The position numbers and the translations under genes are program-made. A DNA stretch of 64,000 nt from JAKZRT01 sp965247915 (GTDB lineage: Bacteria > Pseudomonadota > Alphaproteobacteria > Rhodobacterales > Rhodobacteraceae), in NCBI GenBank assembly GCA_965247915.1, contig OZ252048.1:2480001-2544000 (forward strand). The letters run 5' to 3'. This document shows positions 34,405 to 41,292 of this stretch, one piece after another. The notes beneath the pieces were generated by a model. That model was given only the letters and a program-made list of their open reading frames with translations, was not told the DNA's origin and made no database searches. Within the stretch, counting starts at the first letter, position 1, and every line of letters starts with the position of its first letter.

Positions 34405-34472
34405 TGGTGTCTCCTTGTGGTCTCCGTTTGCGGACGATTGGTAGTTTGGAGTGGACGTTGCAAATAGTGCAA

Positions 34473-35087
34473 CTAGGCAGAAGGCAAGCGATATTTGTCA
34501 GGTACTTGCACAGTTTTTCCACCACCCAAATTGTATGTCTCCTCTAACCGCGCGGCTCGAACTTTGCCAACGGTCAATTCGAACAAGGACCGGAGCGATC
34601 GTGATCGTCCCATTCTCTTTGGCGGAGAAACGACGTCAATCGATTTAGTTCGCGCAATATTTCTCGCCATTTCTACTGCGCTTCGCATGTCGGTGTCTGC
34701 TGTGATGACCAGGGCTCGGTCGTACCGGTCTTCAAAGGTGTCGCGGATCAAGTGAATTCCAATGTTTACATCGGTCTCTTTCTCTTCATGCGTGTGATAT
34801 TGTGCGTGACAGACTTTACACTTCAGATATTTTTTCTTGAATTGGCCCGGAACGAATTCGACGCCTTCTGCTTGGAGTGCCGCTACATAGGCTCGATGCC
34901 GCGCATGCGCGTCTGGTATCCAAGTTGCATATGCCGAAAAGTATTTTACCGACCTTAGCTCTTCACGATTGCTGATCATTCCTTCGGAAAATCGCCTCAG
35001 ACAAAGCCATTTAAGGCTGTCATCTCTCAGATCGTTTATAGCGTGATATAAGTTGAATCCATCTACGTAAACGAAAACGCGACGCAT
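34473..35087 (-). CDS. NYN-domain (PIN-like) ribonuclease
   Basis: A 204-residue protein with the NYN/PIN-type acidic residues intact: VYVDGFNLYHAI (Asp), EKETDVNIGIHLIRD (Glu/Asp) and ALVITADTDMRSAVE (Asp pair). A KCKVC Cys pair near residue 93 could hold zinc. NYN proteins are metal-dependent RNases. The gene is poorer in GC than its neighbours and is probably acquired. It has a Shine-Dalgarno (AGGAG, 35095-35099) that comes right after a terminator hairpin in its own leader, so expression depends on read-through. Gene order promoter, short RNA, terminator, RNase resembles type III toxin-antitoxin loci; that role is inferred. Confidence 0.85.
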   Translation of the reverse strand: MRRVFVYVDGFNLYHAINDLRDDSLKWLCLRRFSEGMISNREELRSVKYFSAYATWIPDAHARHRAYVAALQAEGVEFVPGQFKKKYLKCKVCHAQYHTHEEKETDVNIGIHLIRDTFEDRYDRALVITADTDMRSAVEMARNIARTKSIDVVSPPKRMGRSRSLRSLFELTVGKVRAARLEETYNLGGGKTVQVPDKYRLPSA

Positions 35088-35099
35088 ATTGTCACTCCT

Positions 35100-35130
35100 A
35101 AAACGGAAAAGCCGCGCCTTACGGCGCGGC
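35100..35130 (-). terminator. Intrinsic terminator in the NYN gene leader
   Basis: On the minus strand GCCGCGCC (35130-35123), a GTAA loop and GGCGCGGC (35118-35111) form a perfect 8-bp stem, followed at once by TTTTCCGTTTT. This is a canonical Rho-independent terminator, sitting between the predicted promoter and the NYN ribosome-binding site five bases further on. Confidence 0.85.
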
Positions 35131-35162
35131 CTATCTCGCAGGATGTACCTAGCGAGGTGGAT
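35104..35162 (-). ncRNA. Predicted short structured RNA upstream of the NYN gene
   Basis: Between the predicted start of transcription (about 35162) and the terminator lies a first hairpin: CTCGC (35156-35152), a bulged T, AGG, loop TACAT, CCT, GCGAG (35139-35135). An ATAG linker and the terminator hairpin follow. The RNA would be about 58 nucleotides long and made almost entirely of the two hairpins. It has no open frame. It could be an antitoxin or guide-like partner of the NYN nuclease, or an attenuator of its gene. Existence as a separate transcript is predicted, not shown. Confidence 0.6.
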
Positions 35163-35168
35163 ACGTCA

Positions 35169-35196
35169 AATATGGCATCTAGAACCAAAGTGTCAA
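35169..35196 (-). promoter_or_regulatory. Predicted sigma-70 promoter of the NYN locus
   Basis: Reading the minus strand, a perfect -35 TTGACA (35196-35191) is followed after 16 bases by CATATT (35174-35169) as -10. The surrounding DNA is AT-rich. Transcription would begin near 35162 and run into the two hairpins described above. Confidence 0.65.
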
Positions 35197-35240
35197 CGTT
35201 TCATAAACGTGAAGAGCGAAATGTCGCAATAATGCCCCGC

Positions 35241-36353
35241 TCAGTAAACCACCACCGACCGGATGCTTTCCCCTGCGTGCATCAGGTCGAACCCCGTGTT
35301 GATGTCGTCAAGGCTCAGTGTGTGGGTAATCATCGGGTCGATCTCGATTTTGCCGTCCATGTACCATTCGACGATCTTGGGCACGTCGGTGCGCCCCGAT
35401 GCCCCGCCAAACGCCGTGCCGCGCCAGACCCGGCCGGTGACCAGCTGGAACGGCCGCGTCGAAATTTCAGCGCCCGCCGGGGCGACGCCGATGATGATGC
35501 TTTCGCCCCAGCCCTTGTGGGCGCATTCCAAAGCCTGCCGCATCACGTTGACATTGCCGGTGGCGTCGAAGGAATAATCCGCGCCGCCGCCAGTCAGTTC
35601 GACAAGATGGCCGACAATATCACCGTCCACCTCGGTCGGGTTGACGAAATCGGTCATCCCGAACCGCGTCGCCATCTCAACCCTTCCCGGGTTCAAATCG
35701 ACCCCGACGATCTGGTCGGCCCCGGCCAGCCGCAGCCCCTGAACGACGTTCAGCCCGATACCGCCCAGCCCGAAAACCACGGCCCGCGACCCGATCTCGA
35801 CACGCGCGGTGTTAATCACCGCGCCGATGCCGGTGGTCACGCCGCAGCCAACGTAGCAGATTTTGTCGAACGGCGCGTCCTCGCGCACCCGCGCCAGCGC
35901 GATCTCGGGCAGCACAATGTGGTTGGCAAACGTCGAGCAACCCATGTAATGTAGGATCGGCGTGCCATCCAACATCGAGAACCGCGAGGTTCCGTCGGGC
36001 ATCAGCCCGGCGCCTTGCGTCGCGCGGATTTTCTGGCAAAGGTTGGTTTTCGGGTTCAGGCAGTACTCGCATTCGCGGCATTCGGGCGTGTAGAGCGGGA
36101 TCACATGGTCGCCCGCCTTCAGGCCGGTCACGCCCTCGCCCACCTCCAGCACCACGCCCGCCCCCTCGTGGCCCAGGATGGCGGGGAAAAGGCCCTCGGG
36201 GTCGGCCCCCGAGCGGGTAAACTCATCGGTGTGGCAGATGCCGGTGGCCTTGATCTCGACCAGAACCTCGCCGGCGCGCGGGCCGTCGAGGTTCACCTCC
36301 ATGATCTCGAGCGGTTGGCCCGCTGCAGTGGCAACGGCGGCGCGGGTTCGCAT
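35241..36353 (-). CDS. adhC: S-(hydroxymethyl)glutathione dehydrogenase / class III alcohol dehydrogenase
   Basis: A 370-residue zinc alcohol dehydrogenase. Catalytic zinc ligands are in GICHTDEF and GHEGAG plus a later Cys (YVGCGVTTGIG); the structural zinc is held by PECRECEYCLNPKTNLC. The NAD site is VFGLGGIGLNVVQGLRLAGA. The family-specific end is GESIRSVVVY. It oxidises the glutathione adduct of formaldehyde and so removes formaldehyde produced by methylamine or C1 compound breakdown, in line with the demethylase-type genes near 12-17 kb. An AGGAG box precedes ATG 36353. No gene for S-formylglutathione hydrolase is next to it. Confidence 0.94.
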   Translation of the reverse strand: MRTRAAVATAAGQPLEIMEVNLDGPRAGEVLVEIKATGICHTDEFTRSGADPEGLFPAILGHEGAGVVLEVGEGVTGLKAGDHVIPLYTPECRECEYCLNPKTNLCQKIRATQGAGLMPDGTSRFSMLDGTPILHYMGCSTFANHIVLPEIALARVREDAPFDKICYVGCGVTTGIGAVINTARVEIGSRAVVFGLGGIGLNVVQGLRLAGADQIVGVDLNPGRVEMATRFGMTDFVNPTEVDGDIVGHLVELTGGGADYSFDATGNVNVMRQALECAHKGWGESIIIGVAPAGAEISTRPFQLVTGRVWRGTAFGGASGRTDVPKIVEWYMDGKIEIDPMITHTLSLDDINTGFDLMHAGESIRSVVVY

Positions 36354-36454
36354 TTGTCGTCTCCTGGTTTTGTCGTAATATGGCGGCAACCGTGGGACAA
36401 TTGGCCGGGCATTTCAACCAACAATGCGCGGGCCGGATAACCGAAGGAGACATG

Positions 36455-36742
36455 ATGAAACCGCCTGTGCTGATATTGACCGCCGCACTGATCGCGTCCG
36501 GCTGCGCGCCCGCCCCCGAAGCCACCGCGCCAGTGGCGTCGCCCGCGCCCGACCTGAGCGGTTGCGGCGGCGACCGGTATCTGGACCATATCGGCGGCCC
36601 GCTGGATGATCTGCGGGCACCTCTGGGCACCACCGCGCGGGTCTTTCAGGGCGCTGTGCCGGACGACGGTGGCATTGATCCCAGCCGATTGAACTTTGCC
36701 GTCGATGCCAATCGGATCGTGACGCGCGTCTGGTGCGGTTGA
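36455..36742 (+). CDS. I78-family peptidase inhibitor lipoprotein
   Basis: A 95-residue lipoprotein. The signal peptide ends in the lipobox IASGC, followed by a Pro/Ala linker and a compact domain with CGGDRYLDHIGGPLDDL and a closing RIVTRVWCG, characteristic of I78 inhibitors that block serine proteases. AAGGAGA lies 5 bases before ATG 36455; an ATG directly before it is also possible. It probably sits on the periplasmic side of a membrane. It is followed after 6 bases by a CMD-type gene. Confidence 0.85.
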   Translation: MKPPVLILTAALIASGCAPAPEATAPVASPAPDLSGCGGDRYLDHIGGPLDDLRAPLGTTARVFQGAVPDDGGIDPSRLNFAVDANRIVTRVWCG

Positions 36743-36748
36743 TCTTTG

Positions 36749-37327
36749 ATGCCACAGCTTCCCTCGCTGCCCGAGCCTTCGCATCTGACCGACCTCATGG
36801 TGCGATTTCCAAAAAACGTGGCGCCGCTGATGGCCTATGTCAACGCGGTACTGCGGTCTGAAGGCGCGCTCAGCATCGCCGAACGCGAACTGATCGCGGC
36901 CTACGTCTCGGGCCTGAACGCCTGCCGCTTCTGCTTGGGCAGCCACGCGATTTACGCGCGCGCCTTTGGCATCCCCGAGGGCACGGTCGAGGCGTTGCTG
37001 GCCGATATCGACACCGCACCGGTCGAGGACCGCCTGAAGCCGCTCTTCGCCTATGTCGCCAAACTCAACACCCTGCCCAGCCGCATGGTCCCCGCCGACG
37101 CAGCGGCGGTGCTGGCGGCTGGCCTCAGCGAAGAGGCGCTCTTCGAGGCCATCGAAGTCTGCGGGCTCTTCAACCTGATGAACCGCCTGATCGAAGGCGC
37201 CGGCGTGAACTTCGACTACGCCGCCGACCGGGGGGCGCACACCATCCGGATAGGCGACACCGACGCGCTGTCGGCGTCATACCTGACCTACGCCGAACGG
37301 ATTGCAAGGATGGTGGCCGACGGATGA
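36749..37327 (+). CDS. Carboxymuconolactone decarboxylase/AhpD-like protein
   Basis: A 192-residue all-helical protein with the AhpD redox motif in GLNACRFCLGSHAIYARAFG (CxxC plus His). Alkylhydroperoxidase-like proteins of this group reduce peroxides or act in related redox steps; the family is broad. The C-terminal half contains LFNLMNRLIEGAGV. ATG 36749 is preceded by an in-frame TTG that I ignore. Cotranscription with the I78 gene upstream is likely. Substrate unknown. Confidence 0.88.
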   Translation: MPQLPSLPEPSHLTDLMVRFPKNVAPLMAYVNAVLRSEGALSIAERELIAAYVSGLNACRFCLGSHAIYARAFGIPEGTVEALLADIDTAPVEDRLKPLFAYVAKLNTLPSRMVPADAAAVLAAGLSEEALFEAIEVCGLFNLMNRLIEGAGVNFDYAADRGAHTIRIGDTDALSASYLTYAERIARMVADG

Positions 37328-37329
37328 GC

Positions 37330-37548
37330 TCAAAAAATGGGGCGATATCGGATTTCGCCACCATTTTCAGATCGGATCGAAACTTCAGCCCCATTCTCGG
37401 TTTCTTCAATCAGCGCCTCATAAAGCTGTAGCGCCCGGCGGATAACTTCCGCGTGGCTGGTTGCTTCGATCTTGTCGCGCAGATCGTTCAAGCGCTGAAA
37501 ACTCGGCGCGGGCATTTCAAACTGAACTCTCGTCGATGTCTTGGCCAA
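37330..37548 (-). CDS. Ribbon-helix-helix-like small protein
   Basis: A 72-residue protein with a predicted beta strand STRVQFEMP, helix APSFQRLNDLRDKIEATS and second helix HAEVIRRALQLYEALIEET, the pattern of ribbon-helix-helix DNA-binding proteins such as CopG or antitoxins. It starts with TTG at 37548, kept because the strand lies before the first ATG. It overlaps the small membrane-protein gene upstream by 32 bases, so the two form one unit. It could be a regulator of this unit or an antitoxin; evidence stops there. Confidence 0.6.
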   Translation of the reverse strand: MAKTSTRVQFEMPAPSFQRLNDLRDKIEATSHAEVIRRALQLYEALIEETENGAEVSIRSENGGEIRYRPIF

Positions 37549-37804
37549 CCTTCGTGGACCCCTTGAAATAATAGGTGAGGATCGCCGTCATCGGCATCGC
37601 CACCACTGCCCAGACCTTCAGCAATGTATCTCCGTCACCGGTCTGGACCACATTTAGTCCCGCGACCGCCAGCGCGACCAAACAGGCCACCAATGCGAAA
37701 ACCGCGACTATTGTCCGCGCCCACTCTCTTAAAAGCGAACGCTTGCCCTCATAGTCGGTCGCTTCGAACCTACGCCCGACTTTGGGTTCGTATCCTTTCG
37801 CCAT
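37517..37804 (-). CDS. Small two-helix membrane protein
   Basis: A 95-residue protein from ATG 37804 (a TTG three codons earlier is possible). A charged N-terminus (EPKVGRRFEATDYEGKRSLL) is followed by two hydrophobic helices, WARTIVAVFALVACLVALAV and LLKVWAVVAMPMTAILTYYF, and a short charged tail. I do not recognise a family. Its 3' end overlaps the ribbon-helix-helix gene in a different frame. The pair has the size and overlap typical of toxin-antitoxin genes, but that is only suggestive. Confidence 0.55.
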   Translation of the reverse strand: MAKGYEPKVGRRFEATDYEGKRSLLREWARTIVAVFALVACLVALAVAGLNVVQTGDGDTLLKVWAVVAMPMTAILTYYFKGSTKVGQDIDESSV

Positions 37805-37819
37805 CTCCGACAATTCCGC

Positions 37820-38326
37820 GCCCGGTGACTGAACGAATAGAATCGGAAGGGCAGTTCAGCCCCAAAGCTTTTGTCGAATGACGTACGTTTCTGTCCATCT
37901 TCCAGCTCTTTGATTATGCGAGACTGTCCTGATCTCGCGACCTTCCGATGCATGTGCTGGCCGCAGCGCTCTTTTTCCCTAGCGCCTGCGCCATTACGCG
38001 CCACATGCGGCTGTGGTACAGTTTTGGTCATGTCCAGGACCCGTCCTTTTTTGGTATCAACAACAAATCATTTTTTGATGTATCTGTCAACCCGACATTC
38101 TTCGTTCTTAGGATCCACCCCAAATCCTTGCGCACGCCCTGTTAACCACGCCGTACGTTCGTCCACTCCCTGTGACGGCCAGGTCCGGGAAGATCCAAGA
38201 TCTGCGCCTTTCGCTCTTTGACATTTTTTCCCTTAAATATCATTATCTTAAGCCCTTCTCTCACTGTGAGACACTTGGAACATTCCCCCAACTCTCTGGA
38301 CTCCCCCCCACCCCCGGGCTAGACAA
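37820..38326. other. Intergenic region without a convincing gene
   Basis: About 500 bases of lower GC content between the small membrane-protein gene and the imuB control region. Short open frames exist on both strands but none has a good start, coding-like codon use or a family match. The place where imuA is expected in an imuA-imuB operon is empty. Confidence 0.45.
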
Positions 38327-38341
38327 GAACAAACCCTGAAC
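38327..38341 (+). promoter_or_regulatory. LexA (SOS) box upstream of imuB
   Basis: GAAC-AAACCCT-GAAC, a perfect match to the alphaproteobacterial LexA box GAAC-N7-GAAC, 19 bases before the imuB ATG. LexA should repress imuB until DNA damage. Confidence 0.85.
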
Positions 38342-38360
38342 ATCTCAAGCTGCCCATCAG

Positions 38361-40022
38361 ATGTCCAACCGTCGTATCCTGTCGCTCTGGTTCCCCCGGA
38401 TGGGGGCCGAAAGGCTGCTCCGTCAGGCGCGGGGGCGGACCCTCGCCCCGCTGGCCGTGATCGCCGACAATCACAACATGCAGGTGCTTTCATCCGTCTC
38501 CGAGGTGGCGGCGCAGGCGGGCCTGAAACCCGGCATGGCGCTCAGGGACGCCAGCGCCATCGCCCCCGATCTGATCACCCGGCCCCGCGACGAACCGGCC
38601 GAGGCGATGTTTCTGGCCGGGCTGCGCCGGTGGGCCGGCAAGTTCAGCCCCTGGGTGGCCGAGGCCCCGCCCGACGGGCTGGTGATCGACCTGACCGGCT
38701 GCGCCCATCTCTTCGGGGGCGAGGCGGCGCTGATGACCCAAGCCGTGGCCGATTGCGCCGATCTGGGGCTCAGCGTGCAGGCTGGCATCGCCGACACGCT
38801 GGGGGCGGCCTGGGCGCTGGCGCGGTTTGCCGGCGGCAGCCTGCCGGGGCGGTCGGGCGACGCGATTGACCAGGAGGCCCCCGCCACCCGCGCCCGCGCC
38901 GCCAAGCGCCGCCACTGGACCCGGGGCGGGGCCGCCCCGCCGCCGCGCGCACGCGGGCAGCTGCCGGGGCGCATCGCGCCCCCCGGTCAGACCCGCGCCG
39001 CCATCGCCGGGCTGCCGGTGACAGCCCTGCGCCTCAGCGACGCCGCCATTGCCGGGCTCAGCCGGTTGGGGGTGCGGCGCATCGACGATCTGGCCGGCCT
39101 GCCGCGCGCCGCCACCGCGCGGCGGTTCGGGGCCGATGTGGTGGCGCGGCTCGATCAGGCGCTCGGCAATCTGCCCGAACCGGTCGCCCCGGCCCGCGCG
39201 CCGGACCATTTCGCGGTGCGGCTCAGCCTGCCCGATCCGATCGGGCTCGAGGCCGACATCATGGCCGGCATCGACCGCCTGCTGGAACCGCTCTGCGACC
39301 GGCTCAGGGCGCGGGGGCACGGGGCGCGGCGGGTGCGGCTTCAGGCGATGCGGGTCGATGCGGCCAGCGCGGTGATCGAGGTCGGGCTGGCCCGCCCGGC
39401 GGCCGAGCCTGACCGCATCCGCCCGCTGCTGGCGCTGAAGCTGGGCGAGATCGACGCCGGTTACGGCATCGACACCCTCCGCCTGAGCGTGCCGGTCTCT
39501 GAGCCGGTTCATGCGCACCAGCACGCCGGCCACGCCGAGGCGGCGGCGCGCGGCCACGCAGTGATGGCGGCCCAGGCGCGCGGCGCGGATATCGACGACC
39601 TGATCGGGCGGCTGGGCGCGCGGATCGGGTTCGAAGCGATCACCCGGGCCCACCCCGCCGACAGCCATATCCCCGAGAAAACCGCCACGATCATGGGCGC
39701 TGCCTGGTCCGAACCCGCGACCGACTGGCCCGACCCGCCTGCGGCGCGGCCGCTGATGCTCTGGCCCCCCGAGCCGGTTACCGCGCACGACGACCCGATG
39801 CCGCCAGTCGCGTTCCGCTGGCGGCGCCAGACCCACAAGCTGGCCGAGGCGCGCGGCCCCGAACGCATCGCACCCGAATGGTGGCTCGATGACCCGAACT
39901 GGCGCTCGGGCCTGCGCGATTACTGGCAGGTGGTCACAGAATCAGGCGACCGGCTGTGGCTTTACTATGCCCACGGGCACACCATGTCGGGCGGCTGGTT
40001 CGCGCAGGGGCGGTTTGCCTGA
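38361..40022 (+). CDS. imuB: ImuB, inactive Y-family polymerase-like mutasome protein
   Basis: A 553-residue protein related to Y-family polymerases. It opens with SNRRILSLWFPRMGAERLLR and has VIDLTGCAHLFGGEAALM and VTALRLSDAAIAGLSRLGVR (helix-hairpin-helix). ImuB lacks polymerase activity and recruits DnaE2 to the clamp during damage-induced mutagenesis. The C-terminal quarter (PLMLWPPEPVTAHDD to WFAQGRFA) is family-typical. Between about residues 157 and 205 there is a Gly/Arg/Pro-rich stretch that looks like an insertion. A LexA box lies directly upstream. imuA is not next to it and dnaE2 is 13.6 kb away. Confidence 0.9.
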   Translation: MSNRRILSLWFPRMGAERLLRQARGRTLAPLAVIADNHNMQVLSSVSEVAAQAGLKPGMALRDASAIAPDLITRPRDEPAEAMFLAGLRRWAGKFSPWVAEAPPDGLVIDLTGCAHLFGGEAALMTQAVADCADLGLSVQAGIADTLGAAWALARFAGGSLPGRSGDAIDQEAPATRARAAKRRHWTRGGAAPPPRARGQLPGRIAPPGQTRAAIAGLPVTALRLSDAAIAGLSRLGVRRIDDLAGLPRAATARRFGADVVARLDQALGNLPEPVAPARAPDHFAVRLSLPDPIGLEADIMAGIDRLLEPLCDRLRARGHGARRVRLQAMRVDAASAVIEVGLARPAAEPDRIRPLLALKLGEIDAGYGIDTLRLSVPVSEPVHAHQHAGHAEAAARGHAVMAAQARGADIDDLIGRLGARIGFEAITRAHPADSHIPEKTATIMGAAWSEPATDWPDPPAARPLMLWPPEPVTAHDDPMPPVAFRWRRQTHKLAEARGPERIAPEWWLDDPNWRSGLRDYWQVVTESGDRLWLYYAHGHTMSGGWFAQGRFA

Positions 40023-40068
40023 CGGCAGGCGCCGCGGCAGACTGAGGATTTCAAGCAAAGGGGATGCA

Positions 40069-40527
40069 ATGCCAAAACTCGACCTTCCCGCCTGGGCAGA
40101 GCATCCGGGCAAAACAAACACGATCTTCGGACAAAACCTTGGGGGCTTCGCTGAGATTGTCCTCGGCGACGCCCTGGGGCTGACCCAATTCGGGGCGCGG
40201 CTGGAACGGCTTGCGCCGGGGTCGCGATCATCGCACCGGCACTGGCACGAGACCGAGGACGAGTTGGTTTACGTCCTAAGCGGCGAACTGGTCCTTGTCG
40301 AAGACGTCGAGACCACGCTGGGTGCGGGCGACGTGGCCGGTTGGCAAGCGGGCGACCCCGTCGGCCATTGCCTTGACTACCAGTCATCGGACGACGCCGT
40401 TATCCTGGTGGTCGGAACACGCGCGGCTTTTGGAGTCGTCCACTACCCCGATCACGACGTCCTGCTGCACCACGAGGCCTCGGGGCGACGGTTCACACGG
40501 TCAGACGGATCGCCGGTCGACCAATGA
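40069..40527 (+). CDS. Cupin-domain protein
   Basis: A 152-residue single-domain cupin. Motif 1 is SHRHWHETEDELVYVLSGE (metal-binding His, His, Glu) and motif 2 includes AGDVAGWQAGDPVGHCL with a further His. The fold binds a metal and may act on a small sugar or acid, or only bind it. AAAGGGG precedes the ATG by several bases. It follows imuB by 46 bases but need not share its control. Function unknown. Confidence 0.87.
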   Translation: MPKLDLPAWAEHPGKTNTIFGQNLGGFAEIVLGDALGLTQFGARLERLAPGSRSSHRHWHETEDELVYVLSGELVLVEDVETTLGAGDVAGWQAGDPVGHCLDYQSSDDAVILVVGTRAAFGVVHYPDHDVLLHHEASGRRFTRSDGSPVDQ

Positions 40528-40654
40528 TTCGCCCGCCCAATCGAAAAAGCCTGCGGCGGCGGCGCATCCTAGGGCAAAATTCGACCCGGCAACCACTATT
40601 TTCAAAGAATAATTGCCGCGCTGCCAAGCCCCGGAACTAACTTGGTTAATCGAC

Positions 40655-40698
40655 TTATCCACCGGGATTTCCACAAGTAATTCAACACTTTATCCCCA
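40655..40698 (+). other. Cluster of DnaA-box-like sequences in AT-rich intergenic DNA
   Basis: Within 44 bases are TTATCCACC (40655-40663), ATTTCCACA (40667-40675) and TTATCCCCA (40690-40698), matching the DnaA box TTATCCACA at 8, 7 and 8 of 9 positions, all in the same orientation. The DNA here is AT-rich for this genome. No dnaA, parAB or hemE gene is near, so this is more likely a DnaA-regulated or chance cluster than the chromosomal origin. Confidence 0.3.
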
Positions 40699-40770
40699 AG
40701 AAATTTCGCCTCTCCGGCATTTTTTGCTTGCGGGAATCGCGCGCATTTGTGACGTTGATCTCACCGCAAA

Positions 40771-40960
40771 GGTTCTTCGGAAACGGAGCGGGGCGCAAAG
40801 GCCTGAGACGCTGGAGCGAGACGGAAAGGTCCTTCGGGATCGGGAAGTCGAGCGAAAGTTTCAGGGGTGTGGGCAAAGTCGGTAGGGGCTCTTCGGAGAC
40901 TGTATCAACGGGGCTCAAACTCAAAAGGGTTCGGAGCGGTTGCAAAGGGTCTTCGGGCCT
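40771..40960. repeat. Four regularly spaced UUCG-hairpin repeats in a non-coding gap
   Basis: Short stem-loops with a TTCG loop occur at 40771-40784, 40828-40841, 40887-40900 and 40947-40960, that is every 57, 59 and 60 bases. Stem sequences differ, but pairing is largely kept (for example GGTCC-TTCG-GGATC and GGGTC-TTCG-GGCCT), and AAAGG or a variant usually stands before the hairpin. The unit of about 58 bases is degenerate outside the hairpins. No convincing gene covers it on either strand. The whole gap 40528-41292 otherwise holds only DnaA-box-like sites and undefined sequence. Confidence 0.6.
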
Positions 40961-41292
40961 GGAGCAAATGAGCAGGAAGCCCTTAGGGGCGGAAAGTTCA
41001 GGAAGGCGTCAGGGTGCACCTGCTTGCAGGTGCGATGCGAGGACCGCGTCTGAGCACCTGGCGCCTTCTTCTATTGGGCGACCAGGTTTTTCTGAACATT
41101 CTCAAAATGATAACGGGGTCCGTTTGCCAATGGCCCCCGAACCCCGCCGTCTGCGTCAGTAATGCATACCGCGTCTTGCACCTGTGGGGCACTGTTAGCG
41201 CGGGCCGCGACACAGATCAACTATATCTCGCGCGCGATTTACAGAAATCCGCAAGATTTCTTGTCGCGGTCTACATCTGGTGCGTTTTGGCC

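Noticed and set aside
34457..34473. Terminator of the NYN gene (GTTGCA-AATAG-TGCAAC)
   Set aside because: A 6-bp stem overlapping the stop codon without a following T run is too weak to call.
35690..35710. tRNA-like T-loop sequence (GGGTTCAAATCG)
   Set aside because: It is inside the alcohol dehydrogenase coding sequence and no cloverleaf can be formed around it.
37871..38221. Plus-strand frame upstream of imuB as a candidate imuA
   Set aside because: The 116-residue translation is Ser/Cys/Pro-rich with no RecA-like motif and does not resemble ImuA.
40771..40960. CRISPR array or CcsR small RNAs
   Set aside because: Unit identity outside the hairpins is far too low for CRISPR, no cas genes are near, and the CCUCCUCCC motif of CcsR RNAs is absent.
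40640..40960. Chromosomal replication origin
   Set aside because: Only three imperfect DnaA boxes, no AT-rich unwinding region of convincing size, and no typical origin-linked genes nearby.
40613..41162. Short open frames in the gap before preA
   Set aside because: Both strands have them, none has a ribosome-binding site or recognisable family, and the repeat spacing of 59 bases in one interval breaks the frame.
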